64,000 nucleotides of DNA from Gracilaria gracilis (Eukaryota > Rhodophyta > Florideophyceae > Gracilariales > Gracilariaceae), in assembly GCA_030374805.1 (NCBI GenBank), contig JARGSG010000068.1, forward strand, positions 248,001 through 312,000, written 5' to 3'. The position numbers and the translations under genes are program-made. The stretch's first letter is position 1; each line of letters starts with the position of its first letter. A model generated the notes under the pieces. It ran no database searches. It saw only the letters and a list, made by a program, of their open reading frames with translations, and was not told the DNA's origin. Shown one piece after another: positions 32,027 through 40,742 of the stretch.

Positions 32027-35000
32027 ATGTCAGGTTCTCAAGAAGGCATCCTTGGCAAGCTTCCAAAGCTCAAGGTACCAACTGACTACATCTTGTGGCG
32101 CCGCCGTCTACTCGCGTATCTTCGTCGCGACGACGCATTCCTGACTGGCTTGAATCCCCGCCCCGAGGGATTCAACGTGAACAACCGGACACACAGATCC
32201 TGGTTTGAGAAGTCGGTCAAAGCTAAGAGCACTATCACATTGTGCCTTGGTGACTCCCCTCTCGCACTCGTCCGAACATTTGTGGACGATGAAGAGAAGT
32301 CTGCCAAAGAGTTATGGGACGAGCTCAAGCGTGTATATACCACTTCGAACACGCAAGCCGTCCAAAACATTCGTCACAAGTTGGACACCCTAATGTACAA
32401 AGACAATGATGACTGGAACAAACATGTCTCGAAGTTCTTGGAAATTGTTGGAGAACTGGCCACGTACGACGAGGAACTTGCGGATAAGGAGAAGGTTTCA
32501 AAGCTCATTCGAAGCCTTCCAAATTCCTTCGCCCCTCTGGCCATGATGTCCAACCTTACTGACATTGGATTCGATTCTATTGTCAACGCAGTCGAAGCAG
32601 AAGTCGCTCGGCGCAAGAATCCGAACAACCTTCAGCAAACCCAGTCCACTACAACCCCAACATCGACACAACCCAAAGCAAACATGGCAAACAAAGGTGG
32701 ACGCCGACGACGCCATCGTAATAATAATAATAAGTCCTCAATGGTAAAAGGCCGCAACGATGACAACTGCTATTACTGTGGTCGTCGTGGACATTATGCG
32801 AAGGATTGCTACAAACGCAAACGCGACCAGTCGGACAACAATCAACGTGACAACTCCCGCTCTGACCGTCGACAGCAGACCCGCTCAAACGGTGGCTCTC
32901 GTCGATCGCAACGCGATCAAGATGAAAACCGAAGTGGACAGCGGCAGTCTAACTGGAAGTCTCGCTTTGCACCAAAGGGGGATGATGATGGAAACCGAAA
33001 CTCTTACCCCAGATCCTATGTGGTGCAAAGAAATGACGATCCTCCTCCCTCACCTCCGTTCAACTGTAACATGGCGAAGTATAAGAGTAATGTCGCACTC
33101 TTATCCCAAACCAAGGTGGAATCTGCCTACATCGACTCCGGGGCCACACATCATTTCTTCCATTCGCGTAAATCATTCATCCGATACGAGCTTATTGACA
33201 TTGAAACTGTCCAGGCTGCCTCTGGCACAGCTCGTCTTGTCGGAAAGGGTCACGTCTGGATCCCTCTCAATAGTGGAACTGTCGTTGAAGCCTATCACGC
33301 TCCTGCGTTTCAATCGAACATTCTCTCAGTGGGAGTACTAAGTGTGGACTTCATGGTGGTTTTCACCTCCACCATCCGCCCCTTCAACGGATGCTTTATC
33401 ATGGATCCCAAACGAAACTCACATATTATTTGGGAAACAGAAATCCACCACGGTTTATACATCATGAACCTCCGGGAGGACAACAAACAGGTCATGGTGG
33501 TCAACGCCAGTAATAACAAACAAGAACTGGCTTTGGAATGGCATGGGCGAACTGGTCATTTGCACCCAAGCAGGTATCAGAATCTCGCCAAATCCTTCGA
33601 GTCCGTTCCCTACTTTCAACGCTCCATCCTGGATTCATTAACGTGCGTCCCCTGCCTCACTGGGAAAATGAAACGGAACCCACTTGTGGCTCGCACTCGA
33701 TCTGTTTCCACATCACAGCCGTTGGATCTCATCCACATGGACGTGTCTGGAAAGATCTCGCCCTCTCTCTCAGGGGCAATCTATGCCCTAGCAATACTGG
33801 ACGACTATACCTCGAAGTCCGATGTATTCTTTCTCAAAGACAAGACCGGACCAGGCATCTTGAAACATCTGGAATGGTACAAACGCCGTTCGGAGCTGGA
33901 ACTAAACCACTCGGTTAGCTTGAAGAACGTTCGCCTGGACGGGGCCGGGGAACATAAGAGCAACGAGTTGGACAAGTTCTGCTTCGATCATGGCATCTCT
34001 TTGGACTACTCTCCAGCCTATGCATCGGAGTCTAATGGAGCTGCGGAAAGGCTCATCCAAGAACATTGGACTAGGACTCGCGTTCTACTTTTCGCTAGCA
34101 AACTTCCGATCGCCTTCTGGGCTGAAGCCATGAATCACTCGAACTGGTTAAGGAACCGAGCCCCATCCTCACGGATACAGGGACGGATTCCTATCCTGGA
34201 ATGGGACCCAATAACCAACATTGACTTCGCACACATTCCTACTTTTGGTCAGCCTGGCTACGCCTTCACATACCGCTCCAAAACCGTTGCCAACAAGAAA
34301 TTCCTTCCACGGTCCATATTCTCTCACTTCGTTGGTATGCAGAGCGATAACACTCTTTTCCGAGTATATGTACCGGAGAAGAACTCTGTCGTGACATGCC
34401 GGAATTTGGACTTCAAGCCGATCAACTCCTCTTCTCTGCCAAACCTCACCACCCTCCTAGAAGGAATTACGAGACAACAGGAAACAGAGGAGACGGAACC
34501 CACTGCACAACCTGGCACGGACTCGCCGGACTTGGAGGAACATCTGGTAAAGGCTTTAACTACTATGACCCAGAACTTCCCACGGGTATGGGTGTCGAAA
34601 AAGACTTTGGATGATCCGTCAGTCCCTCACTCCTTCAAGGAAGCCTGCAAGGACCCGGGATGGTGCGAGGCCATTGATCGTGAGATGAACGCACTCATCA
34701 AGCGAAATACCTGGGAACTCATTCCTCGGGAGGCCGACATGAAACCGGTTCCTTACACTTGGGTTTTCAAGGAGAAGATGTTGGATGGAGTTGGGAAGAA
34801 ATTCCTAAAGAAAGCACGCTGCTGTCTACGGGGTGATAAGCAGAAGCCTTTCATAGACTTCGACTCGCTCCACACCTACGCCCCTGTCGCATGTCACGAA
34901 GCTTTGCGAACTCTGCTCGCCGTCTCTGCGGCAGAGAACCTAATACTGGAAGGAGCCGACATATCAAACGCGTATCTCTACGGCAAACTTGATGTGCCAA

Positions 35001-36205
35001 TTATCATGGAGCAACCGACGGACTCCTCCGGTCTTCAAGCCAGACCTGGGTATGTCTGCAAACTCTTCAACTCCCTTTACGGGGCAGTGCAAGCCGGTGT
35101 AATATGGGGCTCGTTGTTCTCGGACACCTTACTATCATGGAAATTCGTGACCTCCGCTCTCGACTCGAGAGTTTTCATGTTCCGCGAAGAGGACCAATTC
35201 GTCCTCGTGGCCGTCATCGTGGACGACTGCGTCTTTGCCTCCAACAGCGTGGATCTTCTAAAATACTTCAAAGAACGGCTGGCCGCAACATTCGACGTAA
35301 AACTCTACGGAGAACTGAAGTCGTTTATCGGTTGGAGCATCCAACGTTCCCCTCTTGGCATCAAGGTCAACCAATATGGCTATGCTTCGTTGCTACTGAA
35401 GAAGTTTGGCATGCAAGGAGCCAACGCGGTTGGTACTCCACTGCCATCAAATGCGGACCTCTTGCCTACAAGGGAAAACGAGAAAGCACTCTCACCATCT
35501 GACCATGCAAACTATCGTTCTGGAATTGGTGGACTATTATACATCTCTATTTCTACGCGTCCGGATCTCTCCTTCCCGATATCAGCACTTTCGAAACATC
35601 TTCATAACCCTTGTGACCGTCACATGGCAACGTTGAAAAGAATTTTTAGGTATTTGGCAGGAACATTGCACTATGGGCTTCACTTTCCTGCGAACAAGAG
35701 TATATCACCAACTTCAATTCGTGCGTACGCTGACGCCGATTGGGGGGGATGCATACAAACTCGTAGGTCCACGACTGGATTTGTTATCGTCGTCAACTCC
35801 GCACCGATTATGTGGAAATCTAAACGTCAAACAGTGATCGCACTTTCATCGGCGGAAGCAGAGTACGTAGCCTTGTCTACTTGTGCTAAAGAACTCACAT
35901 GGATGCGCAAATTGTTTTGGGAATTTGCCCATCAACAGCCTTGGAGCGAGGAGTTTTGGTTCGAACCCACCAAGATTCTGGAGGACAGCTCGGCTGCTTT
36001 GTCTATGACGAAGAACCCGCAGATCTCAGGTCGTAATAAGCACATTGACATGAAGATGCATCATGTGCGAGAACTATATCAAAACCAAGTTGTTGACCCT
36101 AAACATATTCCCAGGAGTCTACAAGTGGCTGACATATTGACCAAGTGTGCTCCTCTCGCAGACGTGCGGAGGATGGTCAGCCTCATGAAACTTGACTCGT
36201 TTTAA
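32027..36205 (+). CDS. Copia gag-pol polyprotein, 1,392 aa
   Basis: One open frame from ATG 32027. In order: gag with a CCHC knuckle (CYYCGRRGHYAKDC, ~247-260); protease DSGATHHFF (~370); integrase zinc site H-H-C-C (~507-545) and core with D (HMDVSG), D (RLDGAGEH) and E (SNGAAERL); reverse transcriptase (YTWVFKEKM..., active site VIVDDC in place of the common YVDD); RNase H (YADADWGG...SSAEAEYVALS) ending ADILTK. The order PR-INT-RT-RH defines Copia. The product would work in virus-like particles in the cytoplasm and then in nuclear integration. Confidence 0.96.
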   Translation: MSGSQEGILGKLPKLKVPTDYILWRRRLLAYLRRDDAFLTGLNPRPEGFNVNNRTHRSWFEKSVKAKSTITLCLGDSPLALVRTFVDDEEKSAKELWDELKRVYTTSNTQAVQNIRHKLDTLMYKDNDDWNKHVSKFLEIVGELATYDEELADKEKVSKLIRSLPNSFAPLAMMSNLTDIGFDSIVNAVEAEVARRKNPNNLQQTQSTTTPTSTQPKANMANKGGRRRRHRNNNNKSSMVKGRNDDNCYYCGRRGHYAKDCYKRKRDQSDNNQRDNSRSDRRQQTRSNGGSRRSQRDQDENRSGQRQSNWKSRFAPKGDDDGNRNSYPRSYVVQRNDDPPPSPPFNCNMAKYKSNVALLSQTKVESAYIDSGATHHFFHSRKSFIRYELIDIETVQAASGTARLVGKGHVWIPLNSGTVVEAYHAPAFQSNILSVGVLSVDFMVVFTSTIRPFNGCFIMDPKRNSHIIWETEIHHGLYIMNLREDNKQVMVVNASNNKQELALEWHGRTGHLHPSRYQNLAKSFESVPYFQRSILDSLTCVPCLTGKMKRNPLVARTRSVSTSQPLDLIHMDVSGKISPSLSGAIYALAILDDYTSKSDVFFLKDKTGPGILKHLEWYKRRSELELNHSVSLKNVRLDGAGEHKSNELDKFCFDHGISLDYSPAYASESNGAAERLIQEHWTRTRVLLFASKLPIAFWAEAMNHSNWLRNRAPSSRIQGRIPILEWDPITNIDFAHIPTFGQPGYAFTYRSKTVANKKFLPRSIFSHFVGMQSDNTLFRVYVPEKNSVVTCRNLDFKPINSSSLPNLTTLLEGITRQQETEETEPTAQPGTDSPDLEEHLVKALTTMTQNFPRVWVSKKTLDDPSVPHSFKEACKDPGWCEAIDREMNALIKRNTWELIPREADMKPVPYTWVFKEKMLDGVGKKFLKKARCCLRGDKQKPFIDFDSLHTYAPVACHEALRTLLAVSAAENLILEGADISNAYLYGKLDVPIIMEQPTDSSGLQARPGYVCKLFNSLYGAVQAGVIWGSLFSDTLLSWKFVTSALDSRVFMFREEDQFVLVAVIVDDCVFASNSVDLLKYFKERLAATFDVKLYGELKSFIGWSIQRSPLGIKVNQYGYASLLLKKFGMQGANAVGTPLPSNADLLPTRENEKALSPSDHANYRSGIGGLLYISISTRPDLSFPISALSKHLHNPCDRHMATLKRIFRYLAGTLHYGLHFPANKSISPTSIRAYADADWGGCIQTRRSTTGFVIVVNSAPIMWKSKRQTVIALSSAEAEYVALSTCAKELTWMRKLFWEFAHQQPWSEEFWFEPTKILEDSSAALSMTKNPQISGRNKHIDMKMHHVRELYQNQVVDPKHIPRSLQVADILTKCAPLADVRRMVSLMKLDSF

Positions 36206-36697
36206 CACAGAACTGTGGGAGCAACTAACTGCGCTAACTTTATTCTTGTTTTCTCCTGCTAATCCTTTGTATTGGTTTTCTTCTGGTGTTGTACATACTG
36301 CAGGTGAAATCTTCCAAGTGTGTTTTGTTTTCTTTATTATGTTTCATGATGTTTTGGTTTGCAATCCTTCTCGTTTTTCCCGGGAAGGCACATTCCTTTT
36401 TTCCTACAAGGTTTTGGATGTTGCTTGGGTTTTTGAGTTTACTGGTGCAAACGTTTTACTGTATTTTTTGTTGCATTTACGTTGAGGCACAGAGTTTGTT
36501 ACACAAGATACATTTATTGTCACCACCACGCCCCTCATGGCTGAAAGACGCCTTGTAGGGAAGAGGCCGGTCTGTTTGGAAAAGACGCCTGTACTTCATG
36601 ATGAACAAATTTAGTTGTTGGTTCTGGATCGATCTCTAGTGAAGGATCTCCACTAGTGGTGTGTAGGACAATTGAGTCGCTTCGCCTTGAGGGACGG

Positions 36698-36889
36698 TGT
36701 TAATACCGGAGCGCCTCATGCAAGGCAGAAGCGCCACATGTGGCCACGTATGCGTGGCACGTGTGTGCCGTGCTCCGTAGACTGCGCAGTAACGAATAAA
36801 TTGCACTGCACTCGGCCGGCGGCGTCATCCCGCCGACCGAGGGCAGCGAGCATTCCTGTCTTCCCCTAACTTCTACCGCGCTCGCTACA
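36698..36889 (+). repeat. Copia element 1, 3' LTR
   Basis: 192 bp, same as the 5' LTR by eye. It is preceded by a purine-rich stretch (GAGGGACGG) suited to a polypurine tract and followed by TGGTA. Confidence 0.95.
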
Positions 36890-36894
36890 TGGTA

Positions 36895-37160
36895 CGTACG
36901 ATACTACGCGGTTGGTTCCTCTGGAGTGAGCCCTTGGCATATCCATACCCTGTAAAGTTATATTATATCGATATCTTGGCTCACTGCAGAGGAAGCAACA
37001 ACCATGTTGCGCTGAGAAGCAGGCGACAAAGCATATATCTGCTCCGCAACAAAAATTGCAACTCACTCCACCCAAAGCACTATATAAACACTACTCGCTT
37101 TCATGAGACCGCGCTCACTTTGTGTGTCATCTCCGTGCGAACAGCCTCCATTCCACCACC
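36895..37160 (+). other. Host flank and 5' region of the arginine-rich peptide gene
   Basis: Continuation of the locus cut by Copia element 1. A splice-donor-like GTACGT lies at the junction and an acceptor-like CACTGCAG near 36980-36990. The TATA box of the next gene is at 37081. Confidence 0.4.
37081..37088 (+). promoter_or_regulatory. TATA box of the arginine-rich peptide gene
   Basis: TATATAAA, 80 bp before the ATG at 37161. A start about 30 bp downstream would leave a ~50-nt 5' leader. Confidence 0.7.
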
Positions 37161-37442
37161 ATGAACTTGGCTCTAACTCCGTTCCTTTTGGGCTTTTGTC
37201 TTTTCGTGGTCGCTTCATATGCCGCTCCATTCGCTTCGGACGAGAAACAAACGGACAACACACTGCCGGTGCAACCCACCAAACTCATGGCATCACAAGA
37301 TACGTCATTCGCCCAACGCGTGGAGCACATGTTTCATTTGCCGTTTGTGATGGAAAGGCAGCGCCGTCCGAGGCGTGATGAGCGCCGTCCGAGGCGGGCA
37401 TGGCGATTTAGAGCGGAGAGGGAAAGAAGGCCGAGGAAGTAA
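37161..37442 (+). CDS. Secreted arginine-rich peptide precursor, 93 aa
   Basis: The ATG context CCACCATGA is ideal. Residues 1-22 form a signal peptide (LTPFLLGFCLFVVASYAA). Residues 23-65 are a neutral to acidic spacer, and residues ~66-93 are strongly basic with about 15 Arg in 28 residues and the motif RRPRR twice (plus RRPRK), with Trp and Phe between. A signal, a pro-region and a cationic tail is the layout of many antimicrobial or processed regulatory peptides, but I recognise no family, so the role is inference. The two RRPRR blocks are encoded by a direct DNA duplication (CGCCGTCCGAGGCG, 21 bp apart). A TATA box at 37081 and AATAAA at 37623 frame a compact, intronless gene. Confidence 0.8.
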   Translation: MNLALTPFLLGFCLFVVASYAAPFASDEKQTDNTLPVQPTKLMASQDTSFAQRVEHMFHLPFVMERQRRPRRDERRPRRAWRFRAERERRPRK

Positions 37443-38167
37443 GCAACTATTATTGTGTTGTATGCAGTTGGCGATGCATTCAGTCATGTGTTGCATGCGT
37501 AGCATATGCAAAACCAATTTAATGAGTGTTGGCAGGTGGATGTGGGCATTTTGTGATGCGGTTCGTTTAGGGCGCTTATTTCGTATTCATTTGCACTTGA
37601 ATGAATAGCAATGACACAAGTTAATAAAAGGCAGCAATTGCAAAGCTTTGAATAACCAAATGTGAATCTACTTTGCAAAGTAATTTTACGAGCAAACACG
37701 CTAACGACTCACTACTTGGGTGTACTGCACATGCTGCTTTGTCTGCAGAGCAGCATTTAATAACAAATCGAACAAGGCGTGGAGCCGCGTGGCCTCTCCA
37801 TTTTGAATACAACATTGTGGGCGTCGTTGTTGAAAAACAGAACTGCCGTTTTCAAAACTGCGGCAGCCACAACAGTTGAGAGAACAGTTGCAGCTTGGAT
37901 GACCAAAACAACTTGACAGCAACAACAAGCGCCTTGTAGTTTCGTACCGATAAACACCAGGAGATCGAGCAAAACGAAAATGTCAAATGAGCACGTGTTA
38001 CCGCTGGTGCAGGCGGTTGCAATTGCTGACAGCGCATGATCAAGCCAACTGTAAGCCGACTGGATACTGTTGCGTGTACAACGTGGCAGCGCCCTTGCCC
38101 AGCGCATGTGAGCTGCGCAACCAAGCACACGTGGCCATTGTGCCCACGTGCACACGCAGGCGTACGG
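37443..38167. other. Intergenic, 3' region of the peptide gene
   Basis: AATAAA at 37623-37628 probably ends the peptide transcript. Otherwise nothing recognised. The last five bases (TACGG) are the target duplication of Copia element 2. Confidence 0.6.
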
Positions 38168-38475
38168 TGATGCTCAGCGAGCGAACGCGAGCCTGAGCGA
38201 TAACCTTGTCTATCGCATATCGACCACGCTTATCGCCGCAGGCGATACAAGGGCCCTGGTGCCCATCTGCGATAACCGCAGAGGACCTTATCGATACCCC
38301 CACGACCGGGAATCGGTCCAAGGACACCTTAAATAGCTAGCTGTGAGTCGCCCCCATCAGTAAAGTCTACTCATCATGTTTTAAAGTTTTCAGTCTATTC
38401 ACTACTGTTCCCACTCTCACCAACCGCATCCCACCTGCGTTATGCAGCCAGTTTGACCCAAAAAGTAGACCATCA
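38168..38475 (+). repeat. Copia element 2, 5' LTR
   Basis: 308 bp. The first 130 bp hold a dense set of CGATAA/TTATCG motifs; TTAAATAG near 38328 may be the TATA element. Confidence 0.93.
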
Positions 38476-38513
38476 ATCGATTGACCTCTTTTGGACCAAA
38501 TCTGACATCCATC

Positions 38514-40742
38514 ATGGATCCCAACCAACCCGTCTCGCCGCCTCCCGATCAAACAAGACCCTCCAATTCTGAGCAGATTTCACCGACCGTCGCCCCCGTC
38601 CCCACCGACCACACTGAAGCCGCCGTCTCTGACACCATTCACACCATCACGCTTCACGATGCCTCTAGCCCCATCCGACCGTCTGGCTTATACGATTTCC
38701 TCCCACCAGCTCGACTCAATACAACCCACCAGCGCGTTTTCGCTGCCATAATACGCGAAGCGCTCCGAAACAACCCCTCTGCCGACCAATTCATTGCCCA
38801 AGTACGTTCTGACCTTGACCCTCTTCTCCTTTGCGCACCAAGCATTACCAGCAACTTCAACTGCAACCGCGCCCTCGAGAACAAACTCCGTTCATTTGGT
38901 CTTCACGTCCCCGGGAACCACATCTACAAGAGCCCAACACTTCGCGTTGCTCACGCCATTTTTACTGGGTTCGATGACGACTCCTTCAACACAGTATTCC
39001 GACACGTGATGTTAAAAGAACGCCATCCTTGGCATGAAACCAACGATCCCGATCCTACCGATGCGAATCCACAACCTGCTCCCGCTCCTCCAAACCAGCC
39101 GGATACCTCCAGTGACCCGAATCCCATCTCCTACCAATTGCTCACACCTCAAAATGTGCTAGCAACCACGGCCCCTGCCGTCAACCCCTCGCCTGAAGCC
39201 GCACAATCCCCCCGTGGCTCTACGTTGAGTGCTGTTGTCAACAGCATGAACGATGTCCTGAACCGCTTTAAGGAACGACAGAACTCTGACGCCGCTGAAT
39301 TCAGGAGAATCCTTGCTACCATGGCCACTGAAGGCCGTGAAGCCCTGTTAGCTTCTCAGAACCCCCCCGACGCCCAACCTCCCCCACTCACCCAACCCCC
39401 TGCCATCTCCGCGCCTCCCCCTCCCACCGCGAATACCGTTCAAGACGCCAACGCTCAGCCACCTCCCCCGTTACCAGGACAGTTCCGAACTCAAGAACAC
39501 CCACCTACACACCCCGTGCAACTGCAATCAGCTCATATTGAGGCAGAAACCACAACACGCCCTGTCGTAAGAGAAACGTCCCAGTACACCGACCCCTCGT
39601 CCTCACGAGCAATCACGATACAAAAGGCCTCCACCCAAGCGTCCACCCAGTTTAAGGATAAACGCTTCAAAGGTACAATTAAGGACTCCTGGCCCCATAC
39701 TGTACGCGATTACGAACAATACGTCATCGACGTATTCAATCTGACCGGTTCGGAAGCGCTACTTCTACTGCCATTCATTCTGGAAGATGAGGCTCGAGAT
39801 TACTATGATCAGGAAGTACGCCCCATTGTACGCGACTACGGACAAGCCAAATCTATGATGGCTCTGCGTTTCGACAACGCTGCCCCGCAGCGTCGCATCC
39901 TCAGCTACCTACAAAAGCTTCGTCTACCTGACTTTCTGGACGGCAATACATCCATCAACGACGCTTTTGGTAAGCTCACTGCAGACATTCAGGCAAATTT
40001 CTCACGCATTCCAAAGGATTTTCAAGGCGAGCACTTTAAGCGCGAACTTTTACTCTCCGCCGTTGAAGGGCAGGAATGGTGTGCTACCGAAGTGCAGCGC
40101 CCAAAATCTACCTATCCCACGTACCAAGATCTTGTCATGGCTCTCGCGGATTGTGCACAACGCTTCTGCACCAACCAAAAGAACACCGGTAACGAGCGTG
40201 CCGCATTTGGCAACGTTGACAAACCGTCATCCGTCAACTATACCAACCCCCGCTATGGTCGTCCCTTTCACCACCGTTTTCGCTCTAAACCCTCTCACCA
40301 CCGCTCGAACAATCGCCATCATCAACACAACCATAAGGCGAACGATCGCTGCCATTACTGCAAGAAGAAAGGCCATTTCAAGCGGGACTGTCCATACTAC
40401 CGCCACGGCCGTAACCTTCATCGGAACTTGTTTACGGAACTGAACGATTCCAACCCTGAGGGTGTAGACAACGGTGAAAATGAAGAGCGCGTTGCGTCAA
40501 TCCTCCAAGCAGCACTGACCGATTGTACTGGCGGTATCACCGAAGAAGTACTCCACAACGCAGTTCAAATGTTGGACGATAGCCCCCACCCTTCGGACGA
40601 TGAAGACGACTCACCTGGCGACGAAACAAACACTACAACTGTTGACGTCACTCCTAGGGTCACTCACTTTCTCCAATCTTCTTCCGTCTTGCACACGACG
40701 ACGAAACCCGAAGAAGCCGACATTTCCCAGCTGGCTTTTTAA
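38514..40742 (+). CDS. Copia element 2 ORF1 (Gag), 742 aa
   Basis: ATG 38514 lies just after the LTR. The protein has a Pro-rich first half, a capsid-like helical region (about residues 385-560: RFKGTIKDSWPHTVRDYEQY onward) and a CCHC knuckle (CHYCKKKGHFKRDC) followed by an acidic tail. It ends in TAA, whose last base is also the first base of the pol ATG (TAATG). The frame is open throughout. Confidence 0.9.
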   Translation: MDPNQPVSPPPDQTRPSNSEQISPTVAPVPTDHTEAAVSDTIHTITLHDASSPIRPSGLYDFLPPARLNTTHQRVFAAIIREALRNNPSADQFIAQVRSDLDPLLLCAPSITSNFNCNRALENKLRSFGLHVPGNHIYKSPTLRVAHAIFTGFDDDSFNTVFRHVMLKERHPWHETNDPDPTDANPQPAPAPPNQPDTSSDPNPISYQLLTPQNVLATTAPAVNPSPEAAQSPRGSTLSAVVNSMNDVLNRFKERQNSDAAEFRRILATMATEGREALLASQNPPDAQPPPLTQPPAISAPPPPTANTVQDANAQPPPPLPGQFRTQEHPPTHPVQLQSAHIEAETTTRPVVRETSQYTDPSSSRAITIQKASTQASTQFKDKRFKGTIKDSWPHTVRDYEQYVIDVFNLTGSEALLLLPFILEDEARDYYDQEVRPIVRDYGQAKSMMALRFDNAAPQRRILSYLQKLRLPDFLDGNTSINDAFGKLTADIQANFSRIPKDFQGEHFKRELLLSAVEGQEWCATEVQRPKSTYPTYQDLVMALADCAQRFCTNQKNTGNERAAFGNVDKPSSVNYTNPRYGRPFHHRFRSKPSHHRSNNRHHQHNHKANDRCHYCKKKGHFKRDCPYYRHGRNLHRNLFTELNDSNPEGVDNGENEERVASILQAALTDCTGGITEEVLHNAVQMLDDSPHPSDDEDDSPGDETNTTTVDVTPRVTHFLQSSSVLHTTTKPEEADISQLAF

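Larger units (their letters stand above)
30423..36889 (+). mobile_element. Copia element 1, whole-looking, young
   Basis: Two 192-bp LTRs (TGTTAATACC...CGCTACA), identical by eye, flank a ~6.1-kb interior. The target duplication is TGGTA at 30418-30422 and 36890-36894. A tRNA-Met-like primer site follows the 5' LTR and one long gag-pol frame fills the interior. No breaks were seen. A truncated relative lies at 57627-59940 on the other strand. Confidence 0.95.
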
